A stretch of DNA of 29,197 nt from Bacteroidales bacterium (GTDB lineage Bacteria; Bacteroidota; Bacteroidia; Bacteroidales; UBA7960). Positions within the stretch are counted from its first letter, which is position 1; every line of letters begins with the position of its first letter. Under the pieces are notes generated by a model. It searched no databases. It was not told the DNA's origin and saw nothing but the letters and a program-made list of their open reading frames with translations. Positions 15,662 through 24,957 of this stretch are shown in pieces. The position numbers and the translations under genes were made by a program. The DNA lies in the NCBI GenBank assembly GCA_003557965.1, contig PWND01000266.1, forward strand, positions 1-29,197. The letters are read 5' to 3'.

Positions 15662-16633
15662 TTAATGTTGCCGTTCTATAGTAAAATGTATAAGCTTTTC
15701 TATTGACTTACGGGCATCACTTTCAGGGAATTCTGAAAGTGATGCCAATGCTTTATGCTTATATTCATCCATCATTTTTTCTGCATAGTCAACGCTCCCG
15801 CTTTCGATTATTTTATTAATAAGTTCTGATACTTTTTCCGAATCCCTATTATGCTTTTTTAATACTTTCAGAATTTTTCGCTTTTCAAGGTATGAGGAGC
15901 TTCTTAACAGGTGAATCAATGGTAAAGTGATTTTTTTTTCCTTTATATCAACACCTATAGGCTTACCTGTTTTCCCCTTAACATCCAAATCAAGCAAATC
16001 ATCTTTAATTTGAAATGCCATTCCTATGTTTTCACCAATTAAATGCAGCTTGCTAATTGTTTCTTTATCAGCGCCGGCCGAAGAAGCCCCGCAAGAGAAA
16101 CAGGAAGCTATCAACGATGCTGTTTTCTGGCGAATAATTTCAAAATAAACATCTTCCTTGATGTTAAGGCTTCTGGCTTTTTCTATCTGCAACAATTCTC
16201 CTTCACTCATAGTTTTGACCGAATCAGAAACAATCTTTAGTAGTTCAAAATCTTCATTTTCAACTGATAACAGCATGCCACGAGACAGAAGGTAGTCACC
16301 AACTAAAACAGATATTTTGTTTTTCCACAAAGCATTTAAAGAAAAAAAGCCTCTTCTTTCATCAGAATCATCCACAACATCATCATGTACAAGAGTAGCT
16401 GTATGTAACAACTCAATAAGAGCTGCAGCACGATATGTTTTTTGTGAAATTTCTCCGCATAATTCAGCAGTAAAAAAGACAAATAAAGGGCGCATTTGCT
16501 TACCCTTTCGCCTCACAATATATTTTGTAATAGTATTAAGCAGTGGGGCTCTGCTTTCCATTGTTTTACTGAAGAAAGCATTAAATTTTTCCAGATGCTC
16601 TTTAAGCGGAGCCTGTATTTCTTTTAATGTCAT
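15662..16633 (-). CDS. long-chain polyprenyl diphosphate synthase
   Basis: A 323-residue trans-isoprenyl diphosphate synthase that condenses isopentenyl diphosphate onto an allylic diphosphate, probably for the menaquinone side chain. GKQMRP (44-49) is followed by the first aspartate-rich motif DDVVD (84-88) with SDERRG, then GDYLLSRG, and the second aspartate-rich motif DDLLD (211-215) in AFQIKDDLLDLDVKGKTGKPIGVDIKEKK-type context. The residues 4-5 positions before the first motif are small (Ala79, Thr80) rather than aromatic, which fits a long-chain product (octaprenyl-like) rather than geranylgeranyl or farnesyl. It is the last gene of the asd-lipid kinase-glyS unit, 43 bp after glyS. Confidence 0.9.
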   Translation of the reverse strand: MTLKEIQAPLKEHLEKFNAFFSKTMESRAPLLNTITKYIVRRKGKQMRPLFVFFTAELCGEISQKTYRAAALIELLHTATLVHDDVVDDSDERRGFFSLNALWKNKISVLVGDYLLSRGMLLSVENEDFELLKIVSDSVKTMSEGELLQIEKARSLNIKEDVYFEIIRQKTASLIASCFSCGASSAGADKETISKLHLIGENIGMAFQIKDDLLDLDVKGKTGKPIGVDIKEKKITLPLIHLLRSSSYLEKRKILKVLKKHNRDSEKVSELINKIIESGSVDYAEKMMDEYKHKALASLSEFPESDARKSIEKLIHFTIERQH

Positions 16634-16676
16634 TGTTTACCACTAATTGTTGCAAAGTAGTATTTATGTAGGCTGT

Positions 16677-18206
16677 TTATGGTCTTACTTCTATTCTTTT
16701 TTTAACAATACCGGTAATTTTTTCAATTGGGATTCTGTCTTGTTGCATAGAATCGCGTTCCCTGATTGTAACTGTGTTGTCTTCAAACGTATCATAATCA
16801 ACAGTAATGCAGTATGGTGTCCCTATTGCATCTTGTCGCCTGTACCTTCTTCCGATAGCGTCTTTTTCATCATACTGACACATAAAATCATATTTCAGTT
16901 CATCAAAAATCTCTCTGGCTTTTTCACTAAGCCCATCCTTCTTCACAAGAGGCAGCACGGCAATTTTAACAGGAGCAAGTACCGGAGGTATGTTCATAAC
17001 CGTTCTTTCCGAGCCATCATCAAGTTTTTCTTCATTATAAGCATGTGTAATAACAGCAAGAAACATTCTGTCGAGGCCAATTGAAGTTTCCACAACATAA
17101 GGAACAAAGCTTTCGTTTGCTACAGGGTCAAAAAACTGAAGTTTTTTACCCGAAAACTTCTGATGTGCTCCCAGATCATAGTCGGTTCTTGAATGAATTC
17201 CTTCAAGCTCTTTAAACCCAAAGGGGAAATTAAACTCTATATCAGTTGCTGCATTTGCGTAATGAGCTAATTTTTCATGATCATGAAAGCGAAACTTCCC
17301 GGCAGGTATTCCAAGAGCCGTATGCCACTTCATTCTTTTTTCTTTCCAGTAGTCATACCATTCCTTTTCATGGCCCGGCTTAATAAAAAACTGCATTTCC
17401 ATTTGTTCAAACTCTCTCATTCGAAAAATAAACTGCCTTGCAATAATTTCATTTCTAAAGGCTTTTCCAATTTGCGCTATACCAAAAGGAAGTTTCATTC
17501 TTCCGGTTTTTTGCACGTTTAAATAGTTTACAAAAATTCCCTGTGCAGTTTCAGGCCTTAAGTAAACCATTGAAGCACCTTCACTAAGAGAGCCCATTTG
17601 TGTGTTAAACATAAGGTTAAATTTCCTGACATCTGTCCAGTTTCTTGACCCGGAAACAGCACATACAATACCAAGCTCTTCAATTAATGCCTTTACATCT
17701 TGAAAGTCTTCTGCTTCCAGCGATTTAACAAATCGTGAATTTATCTCCTCTATTTTTTCCCTGTTTTTTACAACACGTGGGTTTGTTTCAAGAAACATTT
17801 TCTTATCAAAGCTATCTCCAAAGCGCTTTTGAGCTTTTTCAACTTCTTTTTCTATTTTTTGCTCAAGCTTTTCAATGTACTCTTCAATTAACACATCAGC
17901 ACGATATCTCTTTTTCGAATCTTTATTATCAATTAAAGGATCATTAAAAGCATCAACATGTCCCGAAGCTTTCCAAACCGTTGGATGCATAAAAATTGCT
18001 GCATCTATTCCTACTATGTTTTCATGAAACTGAACCATTGACTTCCACCAATAATCCATTATGTTTTTCTTAAGTTCAGAGCCCGTTTGCCCATAATCAT
18101 AAACAGCACTCAGGCCATCATAAATCTCACTTGACTGAAAAATAAAACCATATTCCTTACAATGGGAAATTAGTTTTTTGAAAACATCATCTGCTTTTGT
18201 TGTCAT
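16677..18206 (-). CDS. glyS: glycyl-tRNA synthetase (single-chain, alpha2 type)
   Basis: A 509-residue class II aminoacyl-tRNA synthetase that charges tRNA-Gly. Family features in order are FIFQSSEIYDGLSAVYDYGQTGSELK (20-45), PTVWKASGHVDAF, YLRPETAQGIFVNYLN, the class II motif 2 region FRNEIIARQFIFRMREFEQMEMQFF-type, YDLGAHQ, and motif 3 ETSIGLDRMFLAV, followed by an anticodon-binding domain (APVKIAVLPLV to the end). Between motif 1 and the catalytic core is a Lys/Glu-rich insertion (~125-165). This is the eukaryote/Gram-positive-like one-polypeptide enzyme, not the alpha2beta2 form. The start codon overlaps the stop of the upstream lipid kinase gene (ATGA), which indicates translational coupling. 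Confidence 0.96.
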   Translation of the reverse strand: MTTKADDVFKKLISHCKEYGFIFQSSEIYDGLSAVYDYGQTGSELKKNIMDYWWKSMVQFHENIVGIDAAIFMHPTVWKASGHVDAFNDPLIDNKDSKKRYRADVLIEEYIEKLEQKIEKEVEKAQKRFGDSFDKKMFLETNPRVVKNREKIEEINSRFVKSLEAEDFQDVKALIEELGIVCAVSGSRNWTDVRKFNLMFNTQMGSLSEGASMVYLRPETAQGIFVNYLNVQKTGRMKLPFGIAQIGKAFRNEIIARQFIFRMREFEQMEMQFFIKPGHEKEWYDYWKEKRMKWHTALGIPAGKFRFHDHEKLAHYANAATDIEFNFPFGFKELEGIHSRTDYDLGAHQKFSGKKLQFFDPVANESFVPYVVETSIGLDRMFLAVITHAYNEEKLDDGSERTVMNIPPVLAPVKIAVLPLVKKDGLSEKAREIFDELKYDFMCQYDEKDAIGRRYRRQDAIGTPYCITVDYDTFEDNTVTIRERDSMQQDRIPIEKITGIVKKRIEVRP

Positions 18207-19189
18207 AAATCTATTTTGATTACTTTATTTAAATATTTTTTAAATTTATTTTCATTGCCAATAATTACCTTAATGCTTTCCGGAACTATTTCAACCTCAA
18301 GAGGTGTTTGCCCAAGAAATTCTCCATCAGCTTCAAGCATAAGAGGTGTTTTTGAGTCAAACTTTATATGCTTTGCCAAAAAAGTATCAACTTTTTTGTG
18401 TTTTTCTATCGTTCCATTATAAAGCCTTCTTACACTTGCTGCTACTCTAAGCAAACTCATGTGTTTTATGAGGGTTAAAGACAGCAAGCCATCATTAGGT
18501 ATTGCTCCGGGTGCCTGCTGCATGCCTCCCCCGTTAAACTTCCCGATACCTATTCCGACACTAAAAATTTTATCACTAAGCTTTTTCCCGTCTATTGTTA
18601 CATTAGCATTTAACGACTTATAAGAGAACAAAGATAAAATTAGGTTTTTTAAATACAATACAGGATTCTTTCTGCCTTTATCCTTGTCTGCATTTGTTCT
18701 TTGTGCAACAATTGCATCAAAACCCAGGCCTGCCATATTAACAAAATATCGCTTCATTTTTATAGTTTCAGAATAATACTTGATCTTTCCGGCATCCTGA
18801 ATAAAGGTCTTTTCCGCTTTAATTACTTTAATAGCTTCTTCATAATTTACCGGCACATCAAACGTTCTAACCCAGTCATTGCCGGTTCCTACAGATATCA
18901 TTCCTAACTTTATATCGGTAGTGGGAAGGTGTTTTTGAATAAAAATTCCGTTTACAACTTCATTCATAGTACCATCGCCACCAACAACAATTATTTTTTC
19001 GTATCCTTCCCGGATTTTTTCCTGAACTAAATTTATAGCATGGTTTCTTTTTTCTGTAAAAACAGCTTCAAACTCAAACTCATGCTTCTCCAGAAGTTTC
19101 GAGATCTCATCCCAATCCCTTCCACCTTTACCAACGCCGGCATTGGGATTAACTATTACTAACCACTCTTTTTTTTGCAAACTGTCCAT
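18203..19189 (-). CDS. diacylglycerol-kinase-family lipid kinase (YegS/DgkB type)
   Basis: A 328-residue soluble lipid kinase of the DAGK catalytic-domain family. The nucleotide-binding motif is VVGGDGTMNEVVNGIF (68-83), preceded by VIVNPNAGVGKGGRDW (11-26) and followed by GMISVGTGNDWVRTF, the conserved GTxNDxAR-like motif. The C-terminal half has FNGGGMQQAPGAIPNDGLL and LEADGEFLGQTPLEVEIVP, typical of YegS/BmrU/DgkB proteins that phosphorylate diacylglycerol or related lipids at the membrane. It overlaps glyS by 4 bp and starts 96 bp after asd. The exact lipid substrate cannot be told from sequence. Confidence 0.9.
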   Translation of the reverse strand: MDSLQKKEWLVIVNPNAGVGKGGRDWDEISKLLEKHEFEFEAVFTEKRNHAINLVQEKIREGYEKIIVVGGDGTMNEVVNGIFIQKHLPTTDIKLGMISVGTGNDWVRTFDVPVNYEEAIKVIKAEKTFIQDAGKIKYYSETIKMKRYFVNMAGLGFDAIVAQRTNADKDKGRKNPVLYLKNLILSLFSYKSLNANVTIDGKKLSDKIFSVGIGIGKFNGGGMQQAPGAIPNDGLLSLTLIKHMSLLRVAASVRRLYNGTIEKHKKVDTFLAKHIKFDSKTPLMLEADGEFLGQTPLEVEIVPESIKVIIGNENKFKKYLNKVIKIDL

Positions 19190-19206
19190 AATGTTTTGAA
19201 AGCCTG

Positions 19207-19214
19207 CAAAAATA
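19207..19214 (-). promoter_or_regulatory. candidate -7 element for the lipid kinase-glyS unit
   Basis: The minus strand reads TATTTTTG followed by CAGG, an exact TAnnTTTG match, 18 bp upstream of the lipid kinase ATG at 19189 and in the 96-bp gap after asd. No good -33 partner is visible. Confidence 0.4.
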
Positions 19215-19285
19215 CGAAAAAAATGAGAACGTTTTTTCTATTTTGCGATTCAAAATAAGTTAACAATCGAATAATAATGAGTTTC

Positions 19286-20278
19286 TTATTTTAGTATGCC
19301 GGCATTAATTATATGTTTAGCTATCTGTAAGGCATTTGTTGCGGCTCCTTTTCGCAGGTTATCTGCAACTACCCACAAGTTTAAAGCATTTTTGCACGAC
19401 TCATCACGCCTGATTCTGCCAACAAATACTTCATCTTTGCCTTGTGAGTAAATTGGCATTGGGTAAATGTAGTTTTCAACATCATCCTGAACAATAATGC
19501 CGGCTGTGTTATCTAATATCTCTCTGACATCCCCAACTTCATAATTATTTTCAAACTCCACGTTTATTGCTTCAGAGTGTCCTCCCAAAACCGGTATTCT
19601 AACAGCAGTAGCTGTAATCATAATGTCTTGAGAGTTAAGTATTTTTCTTGTTTCATTTACCAGCTTCATTTCTTCACTGGTATATAAATTATCACCAAAT
19701 TCTCCACCATGAGGAAAGCAGTTAAAGTCAATTGGGTGCGGATAAGCCGGTTCGTTACTCCTGCCCTGCCTTTCGCACATAAGTTGGTTTACTGCATTAA
19801 CACCTGTGCCAGTAACTGATTGATAAGTTGATACTACTATTCTTTTAATCTTGTATTTTTTGTGTAACGGTGCTAATGCCATTACCATTTGTATTGTGCT
19901 GCAATTTGGGTTTGCAATTATTTTTGTTTCCTTATTTATTAAATCAGCATTAATTTCCGGAACAACAAGTGGAATATTGTCATACATTCTCCATGCAGAA
20001 GAATTGTCAATAACAAAGCAGCCTTTTTCAGCAAACTTGGGTGCCCATTCTTTCGACACAGATGCCCCTGCACTGAAAAGAGCAATATCAGGCAATTTTT
20101 CTAAAGCATCTGCAATGGTTGTTACCTTATAATATTTGTTGTTTAGTTTTACTTTTTTCCCTGCAGAGCGTTGTGATGCTGCAGGAAAAAAGTCTGATAT
20201 TGGCATATCCTGTTCTTCTAATACTTTCATCATTATGCTGCCCACAAGCCCTGTTGAACCAATCAATGCAATTTTCAT
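19286..20278 (-). CDS. asd: aspartate-semialdehyde dehydrogenase
   Basis: A 330-residue NADPH-dependent enzyme that converts aspartyl phosphate to aspartate semialdehyde for lysine/diaminopimelate, threonine and methionine. The start at 20278 is chosen because MKIALIGSTGLVGSIMMKVL is the standard N-terminal Rossmann motif; an upstream TTG at 20332 would add 18 Lys-rich residues. The catalytic cysteine is Cys126 in ANPNCSTIQMV, and the catalytic histidine is His234 in RIPVLGGHSEAI. FSAGASVSKEWAP and DNSSAWRM are also conserved. It heads the minus-strand unit asd-lipid kinase-glyS-polyprenyl synthase. Confidence 0.95.
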   Translation of the reverse strand: MKIALIGSTGLVGSIMMKVLEEQDMPISDFFPAASQRSAGKKVKLNNKYYKVTTIADALEKLPDIALFSAGASVSKEWAPKFAEKGCFVIDNSSAWRMYDNIPLVVPEINADLINKETKIIANPNCSTIQMVMALAPLHKKYKIKRIVVSTYQSVTGTGVNAVNQLMCERQGRSNEPAYPHPIDFNCFPHGGEFGDNLYTSEEMKLVNETRKILNSQDIMITATAVRIPVLGGHSEAINVEFENNYEVGDVREILDNTAGIIVQDDVENYIYPMPIYSQGKDEVFVGRIRRDESCKNALNLWVVADNLRKGAATNALQIAKHIINAGILK

Positions 20279-20373
20279 GTTTCTGCTTTTTGTTTTTATT
20301 TGTTTTACCGCCTTTTTAGTACAATCTGCCAATTTTTACTAAAATCAGCTTTATAATTATATAATCTTTGCCA

Positions 20374-20381
20374 CAAAAGTA
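20374..20381 (-). promoter_or_regulatory. candidate -7 element for asd
   Basis: The minus strand reads TACTTTTG (exact TAnnTTTG), 95 bp upstream of the asd ATG, in the divergent region between asd and the lamin-tail protein gene. The nearest minus-strand TTTG upstream (20411-20408) is 26 bp away, longer than ideal. Confidence 0.4.
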
Positions 20382-20422
20382 CTATATTTACATTCTTTAG
20401 AAAAGCACAAAATGTATTCAAT

Positions 20423-23026
20423 ATGAAACAGTTTTTATTTTTTGCACTATCATTGTTGATTTCGTTTAATGTAGCACACTCACAGTTTTCTGATGATTTT
20501 AGCACAGGGGTGCTTGATTCTGAATGGGTTGGTGACAGGGGCAAATTTGTCATTGAAAATGAAATTTTACGATTAGACGACAATGAAGCAGGTTCTGCCT
20601 ATTTGGCAAGGCCTTCACAGATGGTTGAAGAAACACAGTGGGATTTTTGGGTAAGAATTAGTTTTACCCCTAGCGATAACAATTATCCATTGATTTACCT
20701 GGTTTCGGATAACTCTGATTTATCCGGCAGCCTTAACGGATATTTTATTAGAATTGGCAAAAGCGGTGCTGAAAACAACAGGTTGTTTTTTTACAGACAA
20801 GACGGGAATTCCCAGGTAGAGCTTTTAACCGGAAGTGACGACATTGCTTCTGCCAGTAACAACATAATGAGATTCAGAGTAACACGCGACAATAATGGCA
20901 ATTGGGATTTTTATGTTGACCCTGCCGGTGGAGAAATGTTTCTGCCCCAAGGCAGTGTTCATGATGACACTTATGCAGACTCAGATTATTTTGGAATAAA
21001 ATGTGTTTATACAATTACAAATTCTGACAGATTTTACTTTGACGACATAACTGTTGGCGATATTATTCCTGATTTGGAAAAACCATTTGTAAAGTACCTT
21101 GTTGCGAGAAACTCAACAACACTTGATGTTCATTTTAACAAGGCGTTGGATGTGCCTTCTGCAGAGTCTGTGTCAAATTATTTTGTGCAGGGAATTGGAG
21201 CTCCTACACTTGCTAATCGGGTAGATGGCAAGCCTTATCTTGTAAGATTAATGTTTCCCGCTGAATTTACGGAGCAAACAAATTACAACATCATAATAGA
21301 AAAAGTTGAAGATGTGTTTGGTAATGAAATGGATGCTTTTTCAGGCAATTTTCAACTGTATTATCCGCAAAAACATGATATTGTTTTTAACGAAATAATG
21401 CCAAATCCAACACCACCTATTGAGCTACCTCCTTATAAATATATTGAATTTCACAACACCAGTGAATACCAAATTAGCCTGGAAGGCTGGTCGTTTAAAT
21501 CAGGCAGCGATTCATCAAGAGAGTTGCCTTTTGGAATAATTCCACCAAATGGTTATATATTGCTTGTCAATGATGCTGATTTGCAATACTTTAGTGATTT
21601 TGACAACGTCATCAGCTCAAATCTTGGAGTTAATTTTCTAACAATAAGCGGCCGCACATTAGTTTTATATGATGCAAACGGAGATATAATGCATACTATT
21701 TCATATACTGACAAATGGTACAACGATCCTTCAAAAGATGATGGCGGCTGGGCGATTGAGCAAATAGACCCTTATAATTTTTGCGGAGGAATAAACAACT
21801 GGCGTGCATCTGTTGACCCCAGGGGAGGAACACCTCTTGAAACCAATTCTGTTGATGAAGATAATCCCGATGAGATTCCCCCTGATTTGCTTAGGGCAGG
21901 CTTTACAGACCCATATAATATTTTCCTGGTTTTCAGTGAGCCTATGGATGAAGAAAGCCTGAGTTCTGTTGATTATTATAATATTGACAACGGTATTGGA
22001 GCCCCTGCTAATATTGAGCTTGTAGCTCCCGCTTTCCAAAAAGTAAAATTACAGCTCTCTGAGCCACTTCAAAATGGAATTATTTATAATGTAAGTGTGG
22101 CACAAAGCCTTGCCGACTGTGCCGGAAACCCAATAAATAAAAATTACGCAAAAGTAGCTATACCTGAGCTTGCTGATAGTATGGATGTTGTTGTTAACGA
22201 ACTTTTGTTTAATTCACCCACAGGAGTGCCTCGATATATAGAACTTTATAACAGATCTCAAAAAGTTATTGATCTTTCGAAATACCGGATTAGCTCTAAA
22301 GATACTGTAGAAAACATTCTAACCGGCATCCGGAATATAAGCACAAACAGCTATTTACTTTTCCCCGATGATTATGCAGTACTTACAACTAACACTGTGG
22401 CTGTAATGGAACACTATCCTTATAATAATCCTGAGGCTTTTATACAGATAGAAACAATGCCAAGCATGACCAATGCACACGGGATAGTGGCATTCTCTCA
22501 TCAAAGCCACAAGATTATTGACATGATAGCCTATACAGAAGACATGCACTATGCACTATTAACAAATTTAAGCGGTGTTGCACTTGAGCGTTTAAACCCA
22601 AACCGCCCAACACAAGATTATTCTAACTGGCACTCTGCAGCTGAAAGAATAGGATTTGGTTCTCCGGGCCTTAAAAACTCTCAGTACACTGAAAACCTTT
22701 TAACACAAGACGACCCTATTGAAATATATCCGGAAATTTTCTCTCCTGATAATACAGGGCATAATGATGTTTTAAACATAGCTTATGAATTTGACGAACC
22801 GGGATATACAGCTAACATTACTATTTTTGACAGCAGAGGGCGGCCGGTAAAAACACTGACAAGAAGCGAGCTATTAGGTACCAGTGGTGTTATTACATGG
22901 GACGGCACAACTGATGATAACCAAAAAGCGTATATTGGAATTTACATAGTACATGTTGAAGTTTTTGACCCAAGGGGTAATGTAAAACATTACAAAAAAC
23001 CCGCTGTGCTGGCAGGAAAACTCTAA
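20423..23026 (+). CDS. secreted multidomain protein with two Ig-like/lamin-tail modules and a FlgD-like C-terminal domain
   Basis: An 867-residue exported protein with a signal peptide at 1-20 (AHS|Q). Residues 22-212 form a beta-sandwich of laminin-G/concanavalin type (DDFSTGVLDSEWVGD to RFYFDDITVGD). Two copies of a module follow. Copy 1 has an SbsA-like Ig domain at ~219-315 and a lamin-tail domain at ~318-470 (VFNEIMPNP, YIEFHNTSEYQISLEGWSF, GGWAIEQIDP). Copy 2 has Ig at ~487-580 and a lamin tail at ~587-750 (VVNELLFNSP, YIELYNRSQKVIDLSKY, SGVALERLNP, SNWHSA). The end (~765-867; IFSPDNTGHND, ITIFDSRGRPVKTL, TWDGTTDDNQKAYIGIYIV) resembles FlgD-like/T9SS C-terminal domains, so export by the T9SS is likely. 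Its ligand is unknown. It is a single-gene unit. Confidence 0.85.
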   Translation: MKQFLFFALSLLISFNVAHSQFSDDFSTGVLDSEWVGDRGKFVIENEILRLDDNEAGSAYLARPSQMVEETQWDFWVRISFTPSDNNYPLIYLVSDNSDLSGSLNGYFIRIGKSGAENNRLFFYRQDGNSQVELLTGSDDIASASNNIMRFRVTRDNNGNWDFYVDPAGGEMFLPQGSVHDDTYADSDYFGIKCVYTITNSDRFYFDDITVGDIIPDLEKPFVKYLVARNSTTLDVHFNKALDVPSAESVSNYFVQGIGAPTLANRVDGKPYLVRLMFPAEFTEQTNYNIIIEKVEDVFGNEMDAFSGNFQLYYPQKHDIVFNEIMPNPTPPIELPPYKYIEFHNTSEYQISLEGWSFKSGSDSSRELPFGIIPPNGYILLVNDADLQYFSDFDNVISSNLGVNFLTISGRTLVLYDANGDIMHTISYTDKWYNDPSKDDGGWAIEQIDPYNFCGGINNWRASVDPRGGTPLETNSVDEDNPDEIPPDLLRAGFTDPYNIFLVFSEPMDEESLSSVDYYNIDNGIGAPANIELVAPAFQKVKLQLSEPLQNGIIYNVSVAQSLADCAGNPINKNYAKVAIPELADSMDVVVNELLFNSPTGVPRYIELYNRSQKVIDLSKYRISSKDTVENILTGIRNISTNSYLLFPDDYAVLTTNTVAVMEHYPYNNPEAFIQIETMPSMTNAHGIVAFSHQSHKIIDMIAYTEDMHYALLTNLSGVALERLNPNRPTQDYSNWHSAAERIGFGSPGLKNSQYTENLLTQDDPIEIYPEIFSPDNTGHNDVLNIAYEFDEPGYTANITIFDSRGRPVKTLTRSELLGTSGVITWDGTTDDNQKAYIGIYIVHVEVFDPRGNVKHYKKPAVLAGKL

Positions 23027-23041
23027 ACAAGAAAAATTCTG

Positions 23042-23075
23042 GCTTTTTGTTATTATATTGTTTTACACAAAAAGC
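23042..23075. terminator. possible terminator between convergent genes
   Basis: GCTTTTTGT (23042-23050) is the reverse complement of ACAAAAAGC (23067-23075), with a 16-base loop. It lies between convergent genes, but there is no T run after the stem, so it is weak. Confidence 0.4.
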
Positions 23076-23767
23076 TAAGAAGCTACTGCCATAGTTATTA
23101 TACTAATCTTAACGTTATCAATTTTCAGCAATTCCCGGGCACAAGCCTCTAAAGTTGCCCCCGTAGTAACTACATCATCAACAATAATAATATGCTTATC
23201 AGTAAATAAATTGCTGTTCTTTATGCTAAAAACCGTTTCAACATTCTCCCACCTGACAAACCTGGTTTTTTTTGTTTGAGTTTGTGTTTTTTCTGTTTTT
23301 ACCAAATTTGTTGTGTCAATAGGCAAAGACGTGGCTTCAGCCAATCCGGCTGCAAATACTTCACTTTGGTTATAACCACGTTTTTTCTCTTTTGATCTGT
23401 GCATAGGCACAGGAACAATAAGGTCAGCTTGTTTAATAATGTCTGTATCTTTTAATTCATATCCATAAAGCTTGCCTAAAAAATATCCAATATTTCTCTG
23501 CCCTGTATATTTAAACTTATGAATGAGTTTTTGGACGCTCCCTCCTTTTTGAAAATATAAAAAAGCTGAAACCCGCTCGAACGGGAACCGGCCAAGGAAA
23601 ATTTTTTCCATCTCATTATCGTTCTCTTTATGAAAGTTGGTTTTGGGCAATTTATAAGTGCATGATGAGCAAATTACCTTTTCATCTCCCAAAAGAGATT
23701 GGTGGCAAACATTGCACAAGTTTGGATATATTAATGAAATAAAGTTTTTTACAGCCTGTGTCAACAT
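23075..23767 (-). CDS. ComF-family phosphoribosyltransferase-like protein
   Basis: A 230-residue protein of the ComF/GntX family, associated with DNA uptake in naturally competent bacteria but with unproven biochemistry. The N-terminus has a four-cysteine zinc ribbon (Cys18, 21, 33, 36: CNVC and CSSC). The middle has LIHKFKYTGQRNIGYFLG and DLIVPVPMHRSKEKKRGYNQSE. The C-terminus has the PRPP-binding loop VDDVVTTGAT (196-205). All three elements are diagnostic and intact. The ATG at 23767 is chosen over a TTG at 23776. It is a single gene convergent with the lamin-tail protein and divergent from the coiled-coil pair. Confidence 0.92.
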   Translation of the reverse strand: MLTQAVKNFISLIYPNLCNVCHQSLLGDEKVICSSCTYKLPKTNFHKENDNEMEKIFLGRFPFERVSAFLYFQKGGSVQKLIHKFKYTGQRNIGYFLGKLYGYELKDTDIIKQADLIVPVPMHRSKEKKRGYNQSEVFAAGLAEATSLPIDTTNLVKTEKTQTQTKKTRFVRWENVETVFSIKNSNLFTDKHIIIVDDVVTTGATLEACARELLKIDNVKISIITMAVAS

Positions 23768-23805
23768 TATTAACAATTGTATGTTTTACATTCAAATAAA
23801 AAAAA

Positions 23806-23813
23806 TATCTTTG
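23806..23813 (+). promoter_or_regulatory. candidate -7 element for the coiled-coil gene pair
   Basis: TATCTTTG followed by CAGCC is an exact TAnnTTTG match, about 175 bp upstream of the ATG at 23988. It would give a long, AT-rich leader. No clear -33 element is present. Confidence 0.35.
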
Positions 23814-23987
23814 CAGCCTGAAATTAAGTATATTCGGTTTTCAAATAAACGAAAAACCTATAAAATATAAAAGGATTGTTAATTACTTTTTTAAAAAAAG
23901 AAACATTTTTTATTGTTTTTCGTACTACTTCATATATAACTGAATTCATACAGTATTTATAAATAATAAAGAGAGAAAATAAAAACG

Positions 23988-24929
23988 ATGGAAGAAGGTA
24001 TGAACAAAACAGTTGAAGCTAATGATGCCCAAGGCTTGAAACTTAAGAAGAAGCTTAAAATTTTTCAATGGTTAAGCATACTTTTGTTGTTGGTAATAGG
24101 TGGATTAAGTTATCTTGTTATAGATATTTATCAATCATTAGATAAAACAGAAGAGGCAGCAGAAAAATCTCAATTGGAAAATATTGCACTGCAAAATGAA
24201 CTTGATGAGCTACTATATGATTACACTATCGTTAAAAACCAATATGATAGTGTTTTGGTTGATAAAGATGAGAGAATACAAGAGATGACGAAAGAGATAG
24301 AGCAGCTTTTGGCACAACAAGCAGATTATTGGCGAATTCGCAGACAATTAGATTTATTGAGAGATATCACACAGACTTATGTTCGCGAAATTGACAGCCT
24401 TCACACTGAAAATCAAGTACTAAAGGCTGAGAATATTCGAATGCATGACGAAATACAAAGAGTAACAGAGCAAACTGCAAGTCTTTCACAAACAAAAGAA
24501 GAGCTTGAGGAAAAAGTTGGGAAAGCCTCAACATTACGGGCTTTTCAGATATCAGCAACAGGAATTAGGTTAGCCGGCTTTAGGGGGTCAGAAAGAGAAA
24601 CTGACAGGGCCAGAAGGGTTGAAAAAATCAAAACCTGCTTTACAGTTGCAGAAAATCCAATTGCACCAGCAGGAAGCAAAAATATTTACAAAAGAATTGC
24701 AGGCCCGGATGATGAAATATTAAGGCTTAGTGATGATGACACATATTCATTTGTTTTTGAAGAAGACACTTTGCAGTATTCTGTTCATCAATCTATTGAT
24801 TATCAAAACAGGAGTGTTAATATGTGTTTATACTGGGATGTTGCAAGTGAGCTCAATCCCGGGCAATATATTATTACTTTATTTACTGATGATGCTATAA
24901 TGGGGGAAACCCTTTTAAATTTAGAATAA
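23988..24929 (+). CDS. membrane-anchored coiled-coil protein, paralogue A (unknown function)
   Basis: I do not recognise a named function. The 313-residue protein has a basic N-terminus (LKLKKKLK), one transmembrane helix (~27-47, WLSILLLLVIGGLSYLVIDIY), a long coiled coil (~50-180; repeated Leu/Glu/Gln heptads such as ENIALQNELDELL and QTKEELEEKVGKA) and a compact, probably beta-rich C-terminal domain (~185-313). Positive residues before the helix predict an N-in topology with the coil and C-terminal domain in the periplasm. The C-terminal domain opens with ISATGIR and the motif TDRARRVEKIKTCF (205-218), and has two cysteines, 217 and 280. Both features recur in the next gene. The start could be Met1 or Met5 (ATG at 24000). 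The two genes are separated by 28 bp and are probably one operon. Confidence 0.85.
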   Translation: MEEGMNKTVEANDAQGLKLKKKLKIFQWLSILLLLVIGGLSYLVIDIYQSLDKTEEAAEKSQLENIALQNELDELLYDYTIVKNQYDSVLVDKDERIQEMTKEIEQLLAQQADYWRIRRQLDLLRDITQTYVREIDSLHTENQVLKAENIRMHDEIQRVTEQTASLSQTKEELEEKVGKASTLRAFQISATGIRLAGFRGSERETDRARRVEKIKTCFTVAENPIAPAGSKNIYKRIAGPDDEILRLSDDDTYSFVFEEDTLQYSVHQSIDYQNRSVNMCLYWDVASELNPGQYIITLFTDDAIMGETLLNLE

Positions 24930-24957
24930 AAAACACTTACTTATAAAAATCAAAACT

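Noticed and set aside
16647..17084. Plus-strand frame of 145 codons over the end of glyS
   Set aside because: It is a shadow of the glyS C-terminal coding region on the opposite strand.
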